From: Nicotiana tabacum
Taxonomy: Eukaryota > Streptophyta > Magnoliopsida > Solanales > Solanaceae
Assembly: GCF_000715075.1 (NCBI RefSeq)
Contig: NC_134102.1
Span: forward strand, 50,105,348-50,169,347
Length of the DNA stretch: 64,000 bases
Direction of reading: 5' to 3'
The translations under genes were made by a program, and so were the position numbers. The notes below the pieces were generated by a model. The model worked only from the letters and a program-made list of their open reading frames with translations, was not told the DNA's origin and searched no databases. This document shows, in pieces, positions 23,801-36,100 of this stretch (position 1 is its first letter; the number at the start of each line of letters is the position of its first letter).

Positions 23801-25850
23801 AGATGGTAGGACGAGTGTGAGGCGAGCTTTCAGAAGTTCAAGACTACTTTGACTGGTATTGGTGCTACCCTCAGGTTCAGGATCTTATACAGTATATTGT
23901 GACGCATCTCGTATTGGTCTGGGTGCGGTATTGATGCAGGGTGGCAAGGTTATTGCATATGATTCACGGTAATTGAAGGTTCACGAGAAGAATTACCATA
24001 TTCATGACTTAGAGTTGGCAGCCATTATTCATGCGCTGAAGATTTGGAGGCACTATCTTTACAGCATGCCATGTGAGGTATTCATGAATCATCGAAGCTT
24101 GCAGTATTTGTTCAAGCAGAAGGAGCTCAATTTGAGGCAGAAGAGGTGGTTGGAGCTATTGAAAGACTGTGATATCACCATATTGTATCATCCCGGTAAG
24201 GCTAATGTAGTGTCCGATGCTTTGAGTAGAAAGTCAGCTAGTATGGGTAGCCTTGCATATATTCCAATTGGTGAGAGACCGCTTGCACTAGATGTTCAGG
24301 CTTTGGCCAATTAGTTCGTGAGGTTGGATGTTTCTGAGCCTAGTCGTGTTCTAGCTTGTACTGTCACTCGGTCTTCGTTGTTTGAGCGCATCAGAGATCG
24401 GCAGTATGATGATCCTCATTTGCTTGTCCTTAGAGACACAGTGCGGCATGGTAGTGCCAAGCAGGTTACTGTTGGAGATGATGGAGTTTTGAGGATGCAG
24501 GGTCATGATTGTGTGCCTAATATGGATGGACTTCGTGAGTTGATTCTAGAGGAGGCCCACAGTTCTCGGTATTCTATTCATCCGGGCACCGCCAAGATGT
24601 ATCAGGACTTGCGGCAACATTATGGGTGGAGAAGGATGAAGAAGGATATAGTTGCATATGTAGTTCGGTGTCTAAATTGTCAGCAAGTCATGTACGAGCA
24701 TCAGAGACCTGGTGGTTTGCTTCAGAAGATAGAGATTCCTGAGTGGAAGTGGGAGCGTATCACTATGGATTTCGTTGTTGGACTCCCACGGACTCAGAGG
24801 AAGTTCGATGTCGTTTCGGTCATTGTGGACAGGCTGACTAAGTTGGCACATTTCATTCCTGTGGCAGTTACCTATTCTTCAGAGCGGTTGGCAGAGATTT
24901 ACATCCGCGAGATCGTCCGTCTTCACGGTGTGACCGTGTCTATCATTTATGATCGAGGTATGTAGTTCACCTTGCACTTTAGGAGAGCAGTATAACGTGA
25001 GTTGGGCACGCGGGTTGAGTTGAGCACAGCGTTTCATCCTCAGACAGATGGACAGTCCGAGCGCACTATTCAGATCTTGGAGGATATGCTCCGCGCATGT
25101 GTTATAGACTTCGGAGGATCGTAGGATCAGTTATTTCCCCTTCCAGAGTTCGCCTACAATAACAGCTACCAGTCGAGTATTCAGATGGCTCCCTATGAGG
25201 CACTATATGGTAGACGGTGTTGATCGCCGATCGGATGGTTTGAGCTGGGGGAGGCTCGGTTATTGGGTACAGATTTGGTACAGGATGCCTTGGACAAGGT
25301 CAAGATTATTCAGGATAGACTTTGCACAGCTCAGTCCAGGCAGAAGAGTTATCATGACCATAGAGTTCGTGATGTTGCATTCATGGTCAGGGAGAGAGTG
25401 TTGCTTCGGGTATCACCCATGAAGGGTGTAATGAGGTTCGAAAAGAAAGGCAAGTTGAGCCCTAGGTATATCGGACATTTTGAGATTTTGGAGAGAGTGG
25501 GAGATATGGCTTACAGGCTTGCGTTGCCACCTAGTTTAGCAGTTGTTCATCCGATATTCCATGTGTCCATGCTTCGAAAGTATCACGGCGATCCGTCCCA
25601 TGTGTTAGATTTTAGCTCTGTCCAATTGGACAAGGATTTGACTTACGAGGAAGAGCCGGTGGCAATTCTAGCCCGACAGGTTTGCCAGTTGAGATCAAAG
25701 AGTTATCCTTCAGTTCGAGTGCAGTGAAGAGGTCAGCCCATCGAGGCAGCTACTTGGGAGTCTGAGTGGGAAATGCGGAGTAGATATCCACATCTTTTCA
25801 CCAGCCTGGGTACTTTTCTATGTCCGTTCAAGGACGAACGGTTATTTTAA
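20821..25850 (+). pseudogene. Element B gag-pol remnant (chromovirus-like)
   Basis: A polyprotein frame from ATG 20821 (MVKTRTASSAEQ) to the stop at 25848-25850. Domains: Arg-rich N-terminus; gag domain (about 21290-21800); CX2CX4HX4C knuckle (about 22105-22150); protease with FDPGSTYSYV (about 22460-22730); reverse transcriptase with intact FIDDILIYS (about 23465); RNase H (about 23890-24240); integrase with intact HHCC region (about 24550-24690) and core (about 24740-25220, QSER retained); chromodomain-like end with YPHLF. Stops occur at 20858, 21434, 21596, 22082, 22766, 23634, 23970, 24313, 24963, 25122, 25213 and 25725, and frameshifts near 23110-23160 and 23755. Most stops stand where relatives have Gln or Trp. 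Not functional as read, but better preserved than element A. Confidence 0.93.
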
Positions 25851-25860
25851 AGGTGGAGAA
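25846..25860 (+). other. Polypurine tract of element B
   Basis: TTTAAAGGTGGAGAA, overlapping the pol stop and ending at the TG of the 3' LTR. Confidence 0.8.
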
Positions 25861-26594
25861 TGTGATGACCCAATAGGTCATCTTATATTTTAGAACCTAA
25901 TTTTGCGTTACGAGGTCTCAAAAATCTCATCTTAGCCTTCCTCCATTTGCGTGCGCAGTCCGAGTGTTCTTCCGGAAGGCTTATATGTTAAAAACTGATA
26001 AAAAGAGATATTTTGCCTAAAAAATCAATTTAAGTTGACTTCGGTCAATATTTGTAGAAAACGGACCCGGACCCGTGTTTTGATGGTCTCGGTGGGTCCG
26101 TAATGAAATATGGGACTTGGGCGTATGCCCGAAATCGAATTCCGAGGTCCCTAGCTCGAGATATGATTTTTTGTTGAAAATTGAAAGACTGAAAATCTAA
26201 TGGTTTTAAGAATTTGGTTTATGTTTGGCCTTGTGGATATCGGGTCTGTATTTTGGTTCCGGAGCACGGTACATGTTCATTATAATATTTAAGACTTGCC
26301 TGTGAAATTTGGTAAGAAACAGAGTTGGTTTGGCGTGATTCGGACGTCCAGTTGTGAAAATAGAGGTTTTAAAGCTTTCTTGAAAACTTCATTCGATTTG
26401 GTGTTCAATTCGTAGTTTTAGGTGTTATATTGGCGATTTGATCATGCGATCAAGTTCGTATGATATTTTAGGACTTGTGTGCATGTTTGGTTTGAAGCCC
26501 CGAGGGCTTCGGTGAGTTTCGGATAGGCTACGGGATGTTTGGACTTAGAAAATCTGGTATTTTTGTTGTAGCAGCTGTTCTGGTGTGTTCTTCT

Positions 26595-26930
26595 TCGCGT
26601 TCGTGGAGATACTCTCGCGAACGCGAAGGGTAAGCTGGTCAGGGTGAGTTTTTCCTCTTCGCGAACACGAAGACCTGGTCGTGAACACGAAGTGATGGGG
26701 GCTTTACCCTTCGCGAACGCGACCGGCTCAACCCGAACGCGTAGCATTTAGGACATGGGGAGGGGTCAGACTTTCCTTCTATGTGAACGCGTGCACAGGC
26801 TCGCGAACGCGAAGGCCATGGGGCATAGCCTTCGCGAACGTGGTGAGGGTTTCGCGATCACGTAAGCCTAGTAGGGCAGCTCTTCGCGAACGCGATAGTG
26901 TCCTCACGAACGCGATGAACACTGTCGCCC
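26595..26930. repeat. CpG-rich motif block (3' LTR B)
   Basis: Same TTCGCGAACGCGAAG-type units as 18545-18880, with several CpG-to-TpG/CpA changes, for example GAACACGAAG where the 5' copy has GAACGCGAAG. Confidence 0.85.
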
Positions 26931-27818
26931 AGTTCAGAAAACAGTCCCAAAACGGGACTTAATCCATTCTTTCACATTTTCAAAAGCTAGACGGCCTAGA
27001 GGCGATTTTTAAAAGACATTTTCTTCCCCAAAGTATTAGTAAGTGATTCTAAACCACATTCTTTCAATTACCCATTACATTTTATGAATTTTCAACCTAA
27101 AATCTAAGGCTTTCATGGTGGAGTTGGGGATTTTTGAGTAGAAACTAGGGATTTTGAAATTTGGGGATTTAGACCTCAAATTGAGGTCGGATTCCAAAAC
27201 CAATTATATATCCGGGCTCGGGGGTGAGTGGGTAAATAGATTTTGGTCCAAACCTCAGGTTTTGACCAAGCGGTCCCGAATTCGATTTTTGACTTTTTGG
27301 CTGGAAGTTTGGGAAATCTAAATTTATGCAATGTAATTGATTCCTTTAACAATATTTGATATTATTGAGTCATTTTAAAATAGATACGAGTGGTTTGGAA
27401 GTGGATTCTAGAGAAAAAGCTGTGATTGAGTATTGAGTGGCCTTCAGAGCGAGGTAAGTGTCGTGGTTAACCTTGGCTTGAGGGATTGATATTATTCGCT
27501 TATTTGCTACGTGTTTGCATGTTGAGTACAACGTATAGGTGAGGTGACGAGTACCTATGCGTTGTTATCGAGTCATAACATGCGAGTGAGTCTTATTATT
27601 GTAATCGTGGTATTCCTTGATCATATTGTCCATGATTAGACTAGCTATTCGTTATGTTGAACAATTCTTATTATGTTTTACGGAAATTGGTATTGATTGG
27701 GTATTGACTCAAAGTTGAGGTTAGTAACGTGGAATTGAATGTTGAAGTAAGACTTGTTCTTGATATTTCTATCTCCCTATTGTTGTTGTTCATTGTCTTG
27801 GTGAGGGAGAGTGTTAAA

Positions 27819-28048
27819 GCACGAAGGGTGATGTCGTGCAACATTTTGTGAGTGAGTGTTAATGCACGAAGGGTGATGTCGTGCCATGTTATGAGAGAAA
27901 GTTAATGCACGAAGGGTAATGTCGTGTCGTTTCTATTGTTTCTTATGGTGAGGTTGAGGGTAAAAGCACGAAGGGTGATGCCGTGCCGTTTCTATTATTT
28001 CTTATGGTGAGGTTGAGAGTAAAAGCATGAAGGGTGATGCCGTGCACT
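27819..28048 (+). repeat. Minisatellite (3' LTR B)
   Basis: Five units of the GCACGAAGGGTGATG repeat, homologous to 19771-19998. Confidence 0.88.
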
Positions 28049-28244
28049 TTCCGTTACTGTGTTTACTTGTTTATTTCTGTTTAAGATATATCGATTAATC
28101 ATGTTCTCATTCCTATTGTGATTCCTTGCCATGTAATCCCCTCAGCATGTCCCCTTCCCAATATTTCTTGCCTTTATTCTTTAGTTGTTGTTATTGTTAT
28201 ATATATTGATATATATTGCACAGGTTTATTTTTAGGTGTCTTGT

Positions 28245-28276
28245 CCTAGCCTCGTCACTACTTCGCCGAGGTTAGG
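28245..28276 (+). other. Conserved LTR hairpin 1 (3' LTR B)
   Basis: Arms CCTAGCCTCG (28245-28254) and CGAGGTTAGG (28267-28276). Confidence 0.75.
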
Positions 28277-28391
28277 CTCGATACTTACCAGTACATGGGG
28301 TCGGTTGTACTGATACTGCACTCTGCACTTTCTGTGCAGATTTTGGTACCGGCTCAGGTTGATCGAGATTTTAGTTGTTGCACTATCCAGA

Positions 28392-28432
28392 GACTCAAGG
28401 TAGATCTGTCGGCGTACACAGACCTTGAAGTC
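28392..28432 (+). other. Conserved LTR hairpin 2 (3' LTR B)
   Basis: Arms GACTCAAGGT and ACCTTGAAGTC with inner ATCTGT/ACAGA pairing. Confidence 0.7.
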
Positions 28433-28732
28433 CCCGTCTATCTTTTCTGTTTTACTGTTTCTTTCATTCAAACAGTTGTATTCCTTCAGACACCTTACTT
28501 GTAGCTAAATCTTAGTAGTTCGTGAATTGTGACTCCAGATCCGGGTGGTAGTAATTAATGCAGTTTTTATATTATTCCGCACTCACTACATTTCATCTTA
28601 GCTAATTTGATGTTATTTACTGAATGGAAAAGGGATTGGTTTAATGATTCTTTAACGTTGGCTTGCCTATCAAGTGATATGTTAGGCGCCATCACGGACC
28701 CGACGGTAGAAATTTCGGGTCGTGACATTGAC

Positions 28733-28850
28733 TCCTACACATATAAATACCATTATTTAGCTCGAGTCACAAATAGTCACACAAAATAAACAAGATCAAG
28801 GTATAATACAAGGCAAATTACATGCAAAAATATAGATTTTTAGCCAAACA
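28733..28850 (-). mobile_element. 5' LTR of element N, outer part
   Basis: This should be the displaced outer end of the LTR whose inner part is 8459-9585. On the minus strand it would start TGTTTGGC near 28850. The exact end is uncertain because the partner 3' LTR is not in the window. Confidence 0.5.
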
Positions 28851-29950
28851 TCAATGATTTACTCCTATTTCATGTTTATATCTTAGACGTATGCTTAGGA
28901 GTGTTCAACATGTAGGACTCGAGCACTCGTCACGGCCCATCGGTTTGGGTCGCAACACTTATGCTCATAAGAATCTGAGAACAACTATTTTAATACAATT
29001 CAGCTTAGTGAAGTACTATAACCCCCAATAACGGTAATTCTTGAAAGCTTAATTGTAAGGATAGAACAACCGCATTAAGTACCGACTTATAAGCACCTGA
29101 CGTATCTCTTCCTCAACATATGGAACATGTGACATGTAATTGATATGATTTCGTAAACTTTAGACTTCATAGCTCATATAGAGAAATAATTAACAGAAGT
29201 CGTGACATAACATCGAAAGAAAGAATAACCTTACATACATCGATCCTAATAGTTATCATACTACGACAAACAAGATGCTCCTTTACAGCTTCGATCTATA
29301 ATAATAACAATAAAAGAAACCTCATGTTAGCAACCAAACACTATTCAAGCCATTCAGACAATTCATTGAACATTTGGTGGGCGTAAGGTTTTAAGGCCCC
29401 TTCATAATGGTGTTTCAACACACCCTTCCTTTGTTCTAACTTACAGCAACACACTAACCCCTTTACGAGGTTACAACACCTTCCGTACACCACAACATAC
29501 AAAACAACCCCTTACACATCACATATGAATCAAAAAGCTTGGACTCATGGCTCCCAAAGTAAAGACGTCTGAACTGCTATGCTTTACAACATTTGGATTT
29601 AAACATACCTACTCCTTTGGATTGAAACAAATGGCGTCGGGTGAGAGCTTTGTAGGTGCTACATGGAATTGTTTGCATTGGTGTGTGAATTCATTGTCGT
29701 CGGCAACAACTGGATGTTTCAAATTACTAGCTTTGTACTTTCCCATTATCATTATGCTACTGCTACATTGTATTTCGTAGCAATAGCCATTAGCTTTCTT
29801 TGTTTTATTATTTTCTTTTACTTGAACAGTGTGTAACTTTGACCCAGTTTAGGACTTATTATATATAACAGCTACTAGGTGAATAACCTAGTACTATATT
29901 TGCTTAAAAAAGATGGTGAAAAGCCAGTACTCCCTCATCCGATGGTGAAA
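28851..29950. other. Unassigned 1.1 kb between element N and the LINE
   Basis: No convincing gene. Near 28929-28955 there is a CACGGCCCATCGGTTTGGGT string shared with the LTR end of element C, suggesting an LTR scrap. A short frame at 29547-29780 shares a pattern with the 361-codon ORF downstream of the LINE (FGF-x4-SFGL-x3-A-x-GE-x2-VGAT). The last 150 bp lead into LINE ORF1 and could be its 5' leader. Confidence 0.4.
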
Positions 29951-29973
29951 AGCCACTGGAACTGTCCTAACAT

Positions 29974-32900
29974 ATGCGTATCAACAATGCGCGTAAACCC
30001 CAGGTAGGCGCCCCTATCAATTCTTCACCATCTGCTGTAGATCTCAACAATGATGGAAGCGTCAATACACCAAAAAAAAACCTGGACAAAGCAAAAAATC
30101 CCCTTCCCGTTCCTGGATCAAATCGACTTATTTCAAACCATGGAGATGGTTCAACACCTCAATTGCCATCAGCTAACAAAGTTTCAGACAACAACACTAC
30201 AGGAATCGTCGGCTCCGAAAGGATGAACAATAGTGACAAACAGCTGTTGGTCGCGCATGTGGCGACAAGGGTCGAAATTGATCAACAACAATCCCAATCT
30301 ACTTCAATTGCTCTGGACATTGATCCCAATCCCTCAAACAACAACTACACTAAGCAATTCATCACAACACTGTAGAACGCCATTAACGCAGATTATACTG
30401 GGCCTTCTGTTCGACGAAATGCCAAGGTTAGTTTTGATGCCAATTTTAATGAACAAATGAATGGTTGCACTACACAGAGTCATGTTGAGATTAGTCGTCA
30501 TGAAAATTCACAAAAACACTCAACAAAAGAGAATGATCAAAAGGTGTCACCTCCAACAACCACAACGCTGCCGGACCATGTTGCTCCTGCGAGTTCAGAG
30601 CTTCACGCAGTGCTCAACCAATGTGAACTAACGGTGACCAACATTGACAATGATAATAACAACCCACTAAGTTATCCAAATCAACTGCTTCCAAGAATTC
30701 CAAGTGACAAGAAAGATACAGGACCAGTAGGAGCACAGGCTGCTAAAAATGGAGAACACGCATCTCAATCTTCTCAACAACAGCTCAAAATTATCCCTTC
30801 CAACTCCATACACACCCACACTAAAGTTTCTGCTAATTATGATCGACTTACAAAAAAAGATACTGCACCAAGCCAAGCACCTCAACAACCTAGTACTGTT
30901 AACTTAAAACCAGATCCTAACAACACAACTTCACTACCTGCAGGAGCTAAAAAGCTTGCTAAAAACACCAAATCACCACTGAACCACACCCCCCGACAAT
31001 CACTCATTCTTATGCTACAAAAATCAAAGCCAGATTTGAAGCAGAGAGAACCCCCATTAGCTTCACATCACCAAAGTTAACCACCAAACAAGCCAGACCT
31101 GCAGTTATTTTTAAAAAGGAAGATTACATGGAAACCATGGCTGCCACATGTAAGTACACTTTGGTGGGGAAGTTCATTAATATTATGCCTAGAATGGAAG
31201 TTATCAGAAGAAGCTTTGTCATTCAAGCTAAACTCAGGGGAGGATTTACAATTGCTCACTTCAATTCTAAGATAGTCTACATTGATCTAGACAATGAATA
31301 TGATCATGTAACAGTGTGGAATAAGCAAGTCATGTACATTCAAGGCCAAATGATGAAACTGGAAGCTTGGACACCTTTATTCAGCCCCAATGAAGATTCA
31401 CCTATTGTCCCAGTATGGATTATCATCCCTGAACTACCTTGGCACCTCTACTATATGGAAATTATCACCCTTTAACTGTCTCATATTGGTAAAGTATTAT
31501 TCCTGGATCTGGCTTTATTCTAAAAAATAAGAGGTAGTGTTGCTAAGGTGAACATGCAGATTGACCTGACCAAAGACAGACCTCATCATGTTTGGTTGGG
31601 ATATGATGACAACCAACATGAAAATAGTGATGGTCAATGGTTGGAAATACAATATGAGAGCATTCCTGAATATTGCTCCTATTGTAGACACCTAGAACAT
31701 TCAAATCATGCATGTCCTGAAAAATCAAAACATGAAGATAAGAAGAAGAAGAAGAAATGCAATGCAATAACCAATGAACAAAACATGGTGAAGGAGAAGA
31801 ACACAACAGAGGCACAAAAGACACAGCAACCACCAAAACAACAAAATCAAGCCACTCAGCACAAGCAGGCTTATCAACACCACCAGCAGCTAAAACACCA
31901 AAATGATGCAGCACAAGATAAGGGAGAAATTCAGAACACAGGATCACACCATTCACAAGAGGAATGGCAAACACAGAAAAATAGGAAATTTAAAGGAATT
32001 GCACAGAACACTAGGAAGCAATAGGCAGTCTATATTGCTAAACAACATAGTATTCACCAACAGCAGAATCCACCAAAAGACAATGCTCAACATACCCCTA
32101 AGCAAGTAGTCAATGAAGGCAAGAAGTTTGATAAAGAGGAAACACTAGCAAATACAAATGGGGATCCAAATAAATTAGGGGCAAATGGCAAATATCAAGC
32201 TGTGGAGTCAACTTTGGATTGGGTACAGAGGCGATTTGGCACAAGTACAGAGGAGTTGAAGCAGTTCAATGTTCGTATAAACAAGTCATGCCAGGAAATT
32301 CCATCTCAAACCTTTGAAGAATCTAGCACAAATGGAGAGAATAATGAAATTAATTCTGAAAATGGTAATCAAAATTATAGTAAACAACATATGATCTCAC
32401 CAACAAGTCATGCAACAGGAGCTCTATACAAGTGTTACACATTGGAGGAACTGAGAAAGTTGTCTCGGATTTTGAAGGAGTTATGGTTACTGCTGTATAT
32501 AGGGATCTACTGGGAAATGTTAGTGCAGGAGCATTACATGTTACTGATCATTCTGACCATATAACACCTGCGTGCAAGGATCTTGATATCACTGGACCAA
32601 TGCATTCTACAGTTTTGCCTACAATAAGACCTAGCTTGGAATCTATCTACGAAATACAATTCAGGAGGCTGCAGTAATGCCTAGGTGATGGAAATCATAC
32701 TTCTATGGTGGTAATTGAGAATAATGAGATGACTTCTAACCAACTACAACTTGACATTGTACCACAACCAACATGTATTATTGATCAAGATCTAATAGCT
32801 TGTACCTCTGACACTGGGATGGCAATGCAATTTGAGATCAACATACCATTGAAGACTTCATTACAAACATTACATGATTTATGAACACATAATCTTGCAC

Positions 32901-33115
32901 CTACTGATATGACCTTGATGGAGCAACAGAAACTAGAAGAAGAAGGAGATGATGAGTCAACTGGTGGGAATTTCACACAAGTAGCAAGGGAGGCTGACTT
33001 GTCTCTTAGAACTAGTGCAAAGTGAGGTAAAAAGACAAAGAAGCAGACTCAAAATAGGGAACCACTTCAACCAACAAGAATCTTGCCCAGGAGGGCAGCC
33101 TCACAGAATAAATGA
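29974..33115 (+). pseudogene. LINE (L1-type) ORF1 remnant: DUF4283 and CCHC knuckle
   Basis: RNA-binding first protein of a plant L1-like LINE. A long Asn/Gln/Thr-rich N-terminal part (29974-31080) precedes a DUF4283-like domain (31128-31470, ending in PVWIIIPELPWHLYY). A zinc knuckle follows at about 31674-31720 (CSYCRHLEHSNHAC, CX2CX4HX4C), then a Lys/Gln-rich tail. Stops at 30373, 31473, 32022 and 32675 and a frame change before 31128 show it is broken. The end near 33115 appears to overlap the ORF2 start in an ATGA arrangement. ORF1 proteins of this family coat the LINE RNA during retrotransposition. Confidence 0.85.
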
Positions 33116-36100
33116 TGTTTAAGTCATTGATTTGGAACACTAGGTCTGTCAATACACAACAGGTTTTTCCTAGGGTAATCAATATGCAAAGGGAGTATAG
33201 TTTTTTCGTCATTGAACTATTGGGGCCTTTTCAAAAAGGAAGGGCATATAGAGAGGTATTATGATGACTTTTGTGAAGAATATTGAATATAGACACCGCT
33301 TTTTCAAATTTGAATGGAAAGATATAGTTGTTCTTTGATGCTATGGTGCAATGGGAATTGATTATGGAGACAGATCAACAGATGACTGTTAAACTATTTC
33401 ACCAAGACATTGGCAAACATATTATGATGACTTTTGTGTACGCAAAGTGTTCATCTCTTGAAAGGTTGGAATTGTGGGATAATATGTATTACATGGCAGC
33501 TGTTATGGAACTTCCTTGGTTAGTAGGAGGAGATTTCAATGTAGTATTACATGAAGATAAGAAGATAGGTGGCTTACCAGTTTACCCTCTGGAATATGAG
33601 GATTTTGCATTCTGTGTCAACTCATGTGGACTGTTTGATCAAGTCTATAAAGGGAGTCCTTTTACATGGTGGAATGGAAGAACTAATGATGCATGTATAT
33701 TCAAGAGGTTGGACGGGATTCTTGTAAACTTTCCATTTCAAAATATGATGCCTTCAATAGAAGTGGAACACTTGATCAGAACTGGCTCAGATCATGCACC
33801 ATTATTTATATCTTGTGGAGAATAGACTTTAAATTTTGTCAAGCCTTTCAAATTCTTGAACTTCTGGACAAAAAATGCAACCTTCAAAGAGGTGGTGATA
33901 CAGAATTGGGATGCTGACTTCATAGAGGATCCATTTGTATTGTTCAACCATAAACTAAAGAAGGTGAAAGTGGCTTTATCTAAATGGAGCAAGGATACAT
34001 TTGGTGACATTTTCAAACAGATAGCAATACTGGAAGATATTGTAAAAGTCAAAGAGATGTTGTTTGAGGGAGACCGTACTACTGAGAGTAGGATTGTTCT
34101 TCAAAAAGCTCAGGCAGAATTGAAGAATTTTCTAAGAGTAGAGGAGCAATACTGGAATAAAAAATCTGCGATGACTTGGTTTGCTGAGGGTGATAGAAAC
34201 GCTACTTTCTTTCACAACCTTGTCAATGGCAAAAGGAAGAAATTGCAGTTGCAAAAATTCAGAATGAAGATGGCAACTGGTTAGAAGCTCAAGAAGATAT
34301 GGCTAAGGTTGCAGTTGAATTCTATCAAAGGTAGTTCACTAACGAAAAGGATCCCACTGGAGCAGAACTTGGAGTTGTGTAGGTATCCAACCCTAGAGGA
34401 AGTTAAGGCTACAAGTTTTGGGCTAAGTGGAGATAGTGCCAGTGGTCCTAATGGATTTACGGGATTATTCTATCAATAAATGTTGGGATGTAGTTTTTTA
34501 TGACATACATAATATGGTACTGCATTTCTATGGTGGGGCTTCATTGCCTAAGTCTATCACTCATTCTAATTTGGTATTGTTACCAAAGAAACCAAGAGTG
34601 TAGACCTTCTCAGACCTAAGGCCAATAAGTTTGAGCAATTTTATCAACAAAGTTCTATCTAGAGTTCAACATGATAGATTGGAGAAGATTCTGCCTTCCC
34701 TAATTTCATCTAATCAGTCTGGATTTGTGAAAGAGAGGATCATATTTGAGAACATCCTACTCACTCAGGAAATTGTTACTTACATAAGATTGAGAGGCAA
34801 ACCTGCAAATGTTGTCATTCAGCTTGATATGGCAAAGGCATATGACAGGGTTTCATGGAAATATCTGTTACATGTTTTGAGGAGAATGGAATTTGCAGAA
34901 CATTTTATTAATATGGTGTGGAACTTGGTATCTAACAACCGGTATTCAATATTGGTGAATGGACAATCATCAGGTTTCTTCAAGTCAACAAGGGGAGTGA
35001 AGTAAGGTGACCCACTATCTTCTGCCTTATTCATTCTATCAGCTGAGGTACTATCTAGAACATTGAACAAGCTCTTTGAAGATAAATCATTTGTTGGATT
35101 TGGTATGCCCAAGTGGTCTGAGCCTCTAAACTACTTGGCCTATGCTGATGATACCATAATATTTGCTTCAGCTCACCCTTCCTCTTTGAGCAAGATGATG
35201 GCTGTATTGGGAAGCTATAAAGAGGTGTCAGGCCAGATGATCAATAAATATAAGAGTTCTTACTATATGCATGCCAATGCAGCTCATTATCTATTTAGGG
35301 TAGTTGGTCAAATCACAGGTTTTACAAGAGGTAAATTCCCTTTCACATACTTAGGATGTCCAATATTCTATACTAGAAGAAGAAAGGCCTATTATGAAGA
35401 ACTTGTTAAAAAAGTAAAGGCAAAAATGCATTCTTGGAAAGAAAAATTATTATCATTTGGAGGAAGAGCAACACTCATCACTAGTGTGTTGCAAAGTATG
35501 CCAGTTCACTTACTGTCAATGCTTGCTCCACCTGCTAATATATTGGAACATTTGCTTAAGATTTTTGCATGGTTCTTTTGGAGTACAAAGGAAGAAGGGA
35601 GGAGTAGGCATTGGGCTTCATGGCAGAACTTATGTCTCCCTAAGCAGGAAGGTGGTCTAGGGTTTAGATCACTTCATGATGTATCAAGGGCCCTTTTGCT
35701 AAACTTTGGTGGAGGTTCAGAACTACTAAATCTCTATGCTCTAACTACATGTGGAACAAGTATTGTAAAAAGGAAATGCCTATTGTAGTGCAAGTAAGAC
35801 AAGGTTCTCATGTGTGAAGGCAAATGTTGAAGGCTAGAGAAGAAGTAGAGCATGAGATTCTGTGGGAAATGAGGAGTGGAACTACAAACATATGGTATGA
35901 AAACTGGACTAGGATAGGTGCTCTATATCATGTATTACCTCTAGAATTCCCAATACAGGAGGACTTACAGGAGGTGTCTGAATTGAGGCAAGAAGGAACA
36001 TGGAATGAGCAATTGATTGATCAAAATAATTTCAGAAGCAATTGTTGAGCATATTAAGCACAATGTTCAGTATGGAGCCAACCAAGAGTTCTGGGATAAG

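Larger units (their letters stand above)
9586..28727 (+). mobile_element. Gypsy element B, full length, with nested element C
   Basis: A complete chromovirus-like LTR retrotransposon: 5' LTR (9586-10104 plus 18330-20618), primer-binding site, gag-pol remnant, polypurine tract, 3' LTR (25861-28727). Flanking 5-mers are TCGAC (9581-9585) and TTGAC (28728-28732), one CpG-to-TpG change apart, as expected for an aged target duplication. Without the nested 8.2-kb element it is about 10.9 kb. It inserted into the LTR of minus-strand element N. Confidence 0.9.
25861..28727 (+). mobile_element. 3' LTR of element B
   Basis: 2,867 bp, TGTGATGACCC...GGGTCGTGACA, uninterrupted. It serves as the reference for reconstructing the split 5' LTR. 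Contains a CpG block (26595-26930), GAGGTAAGTG near 27451, a minisatellite (27819-28048) and hairpins at 28245-28276 and 28392-28432. Confidence 0.93.

Noticed and set aside
30457..31080. Host gene for a Gln/Asn/Thr-rich protein
   Set aside because: It is continuous with the DUF4283 and zinc-knuckle part of LINE ORF1 and followed by ORF2.
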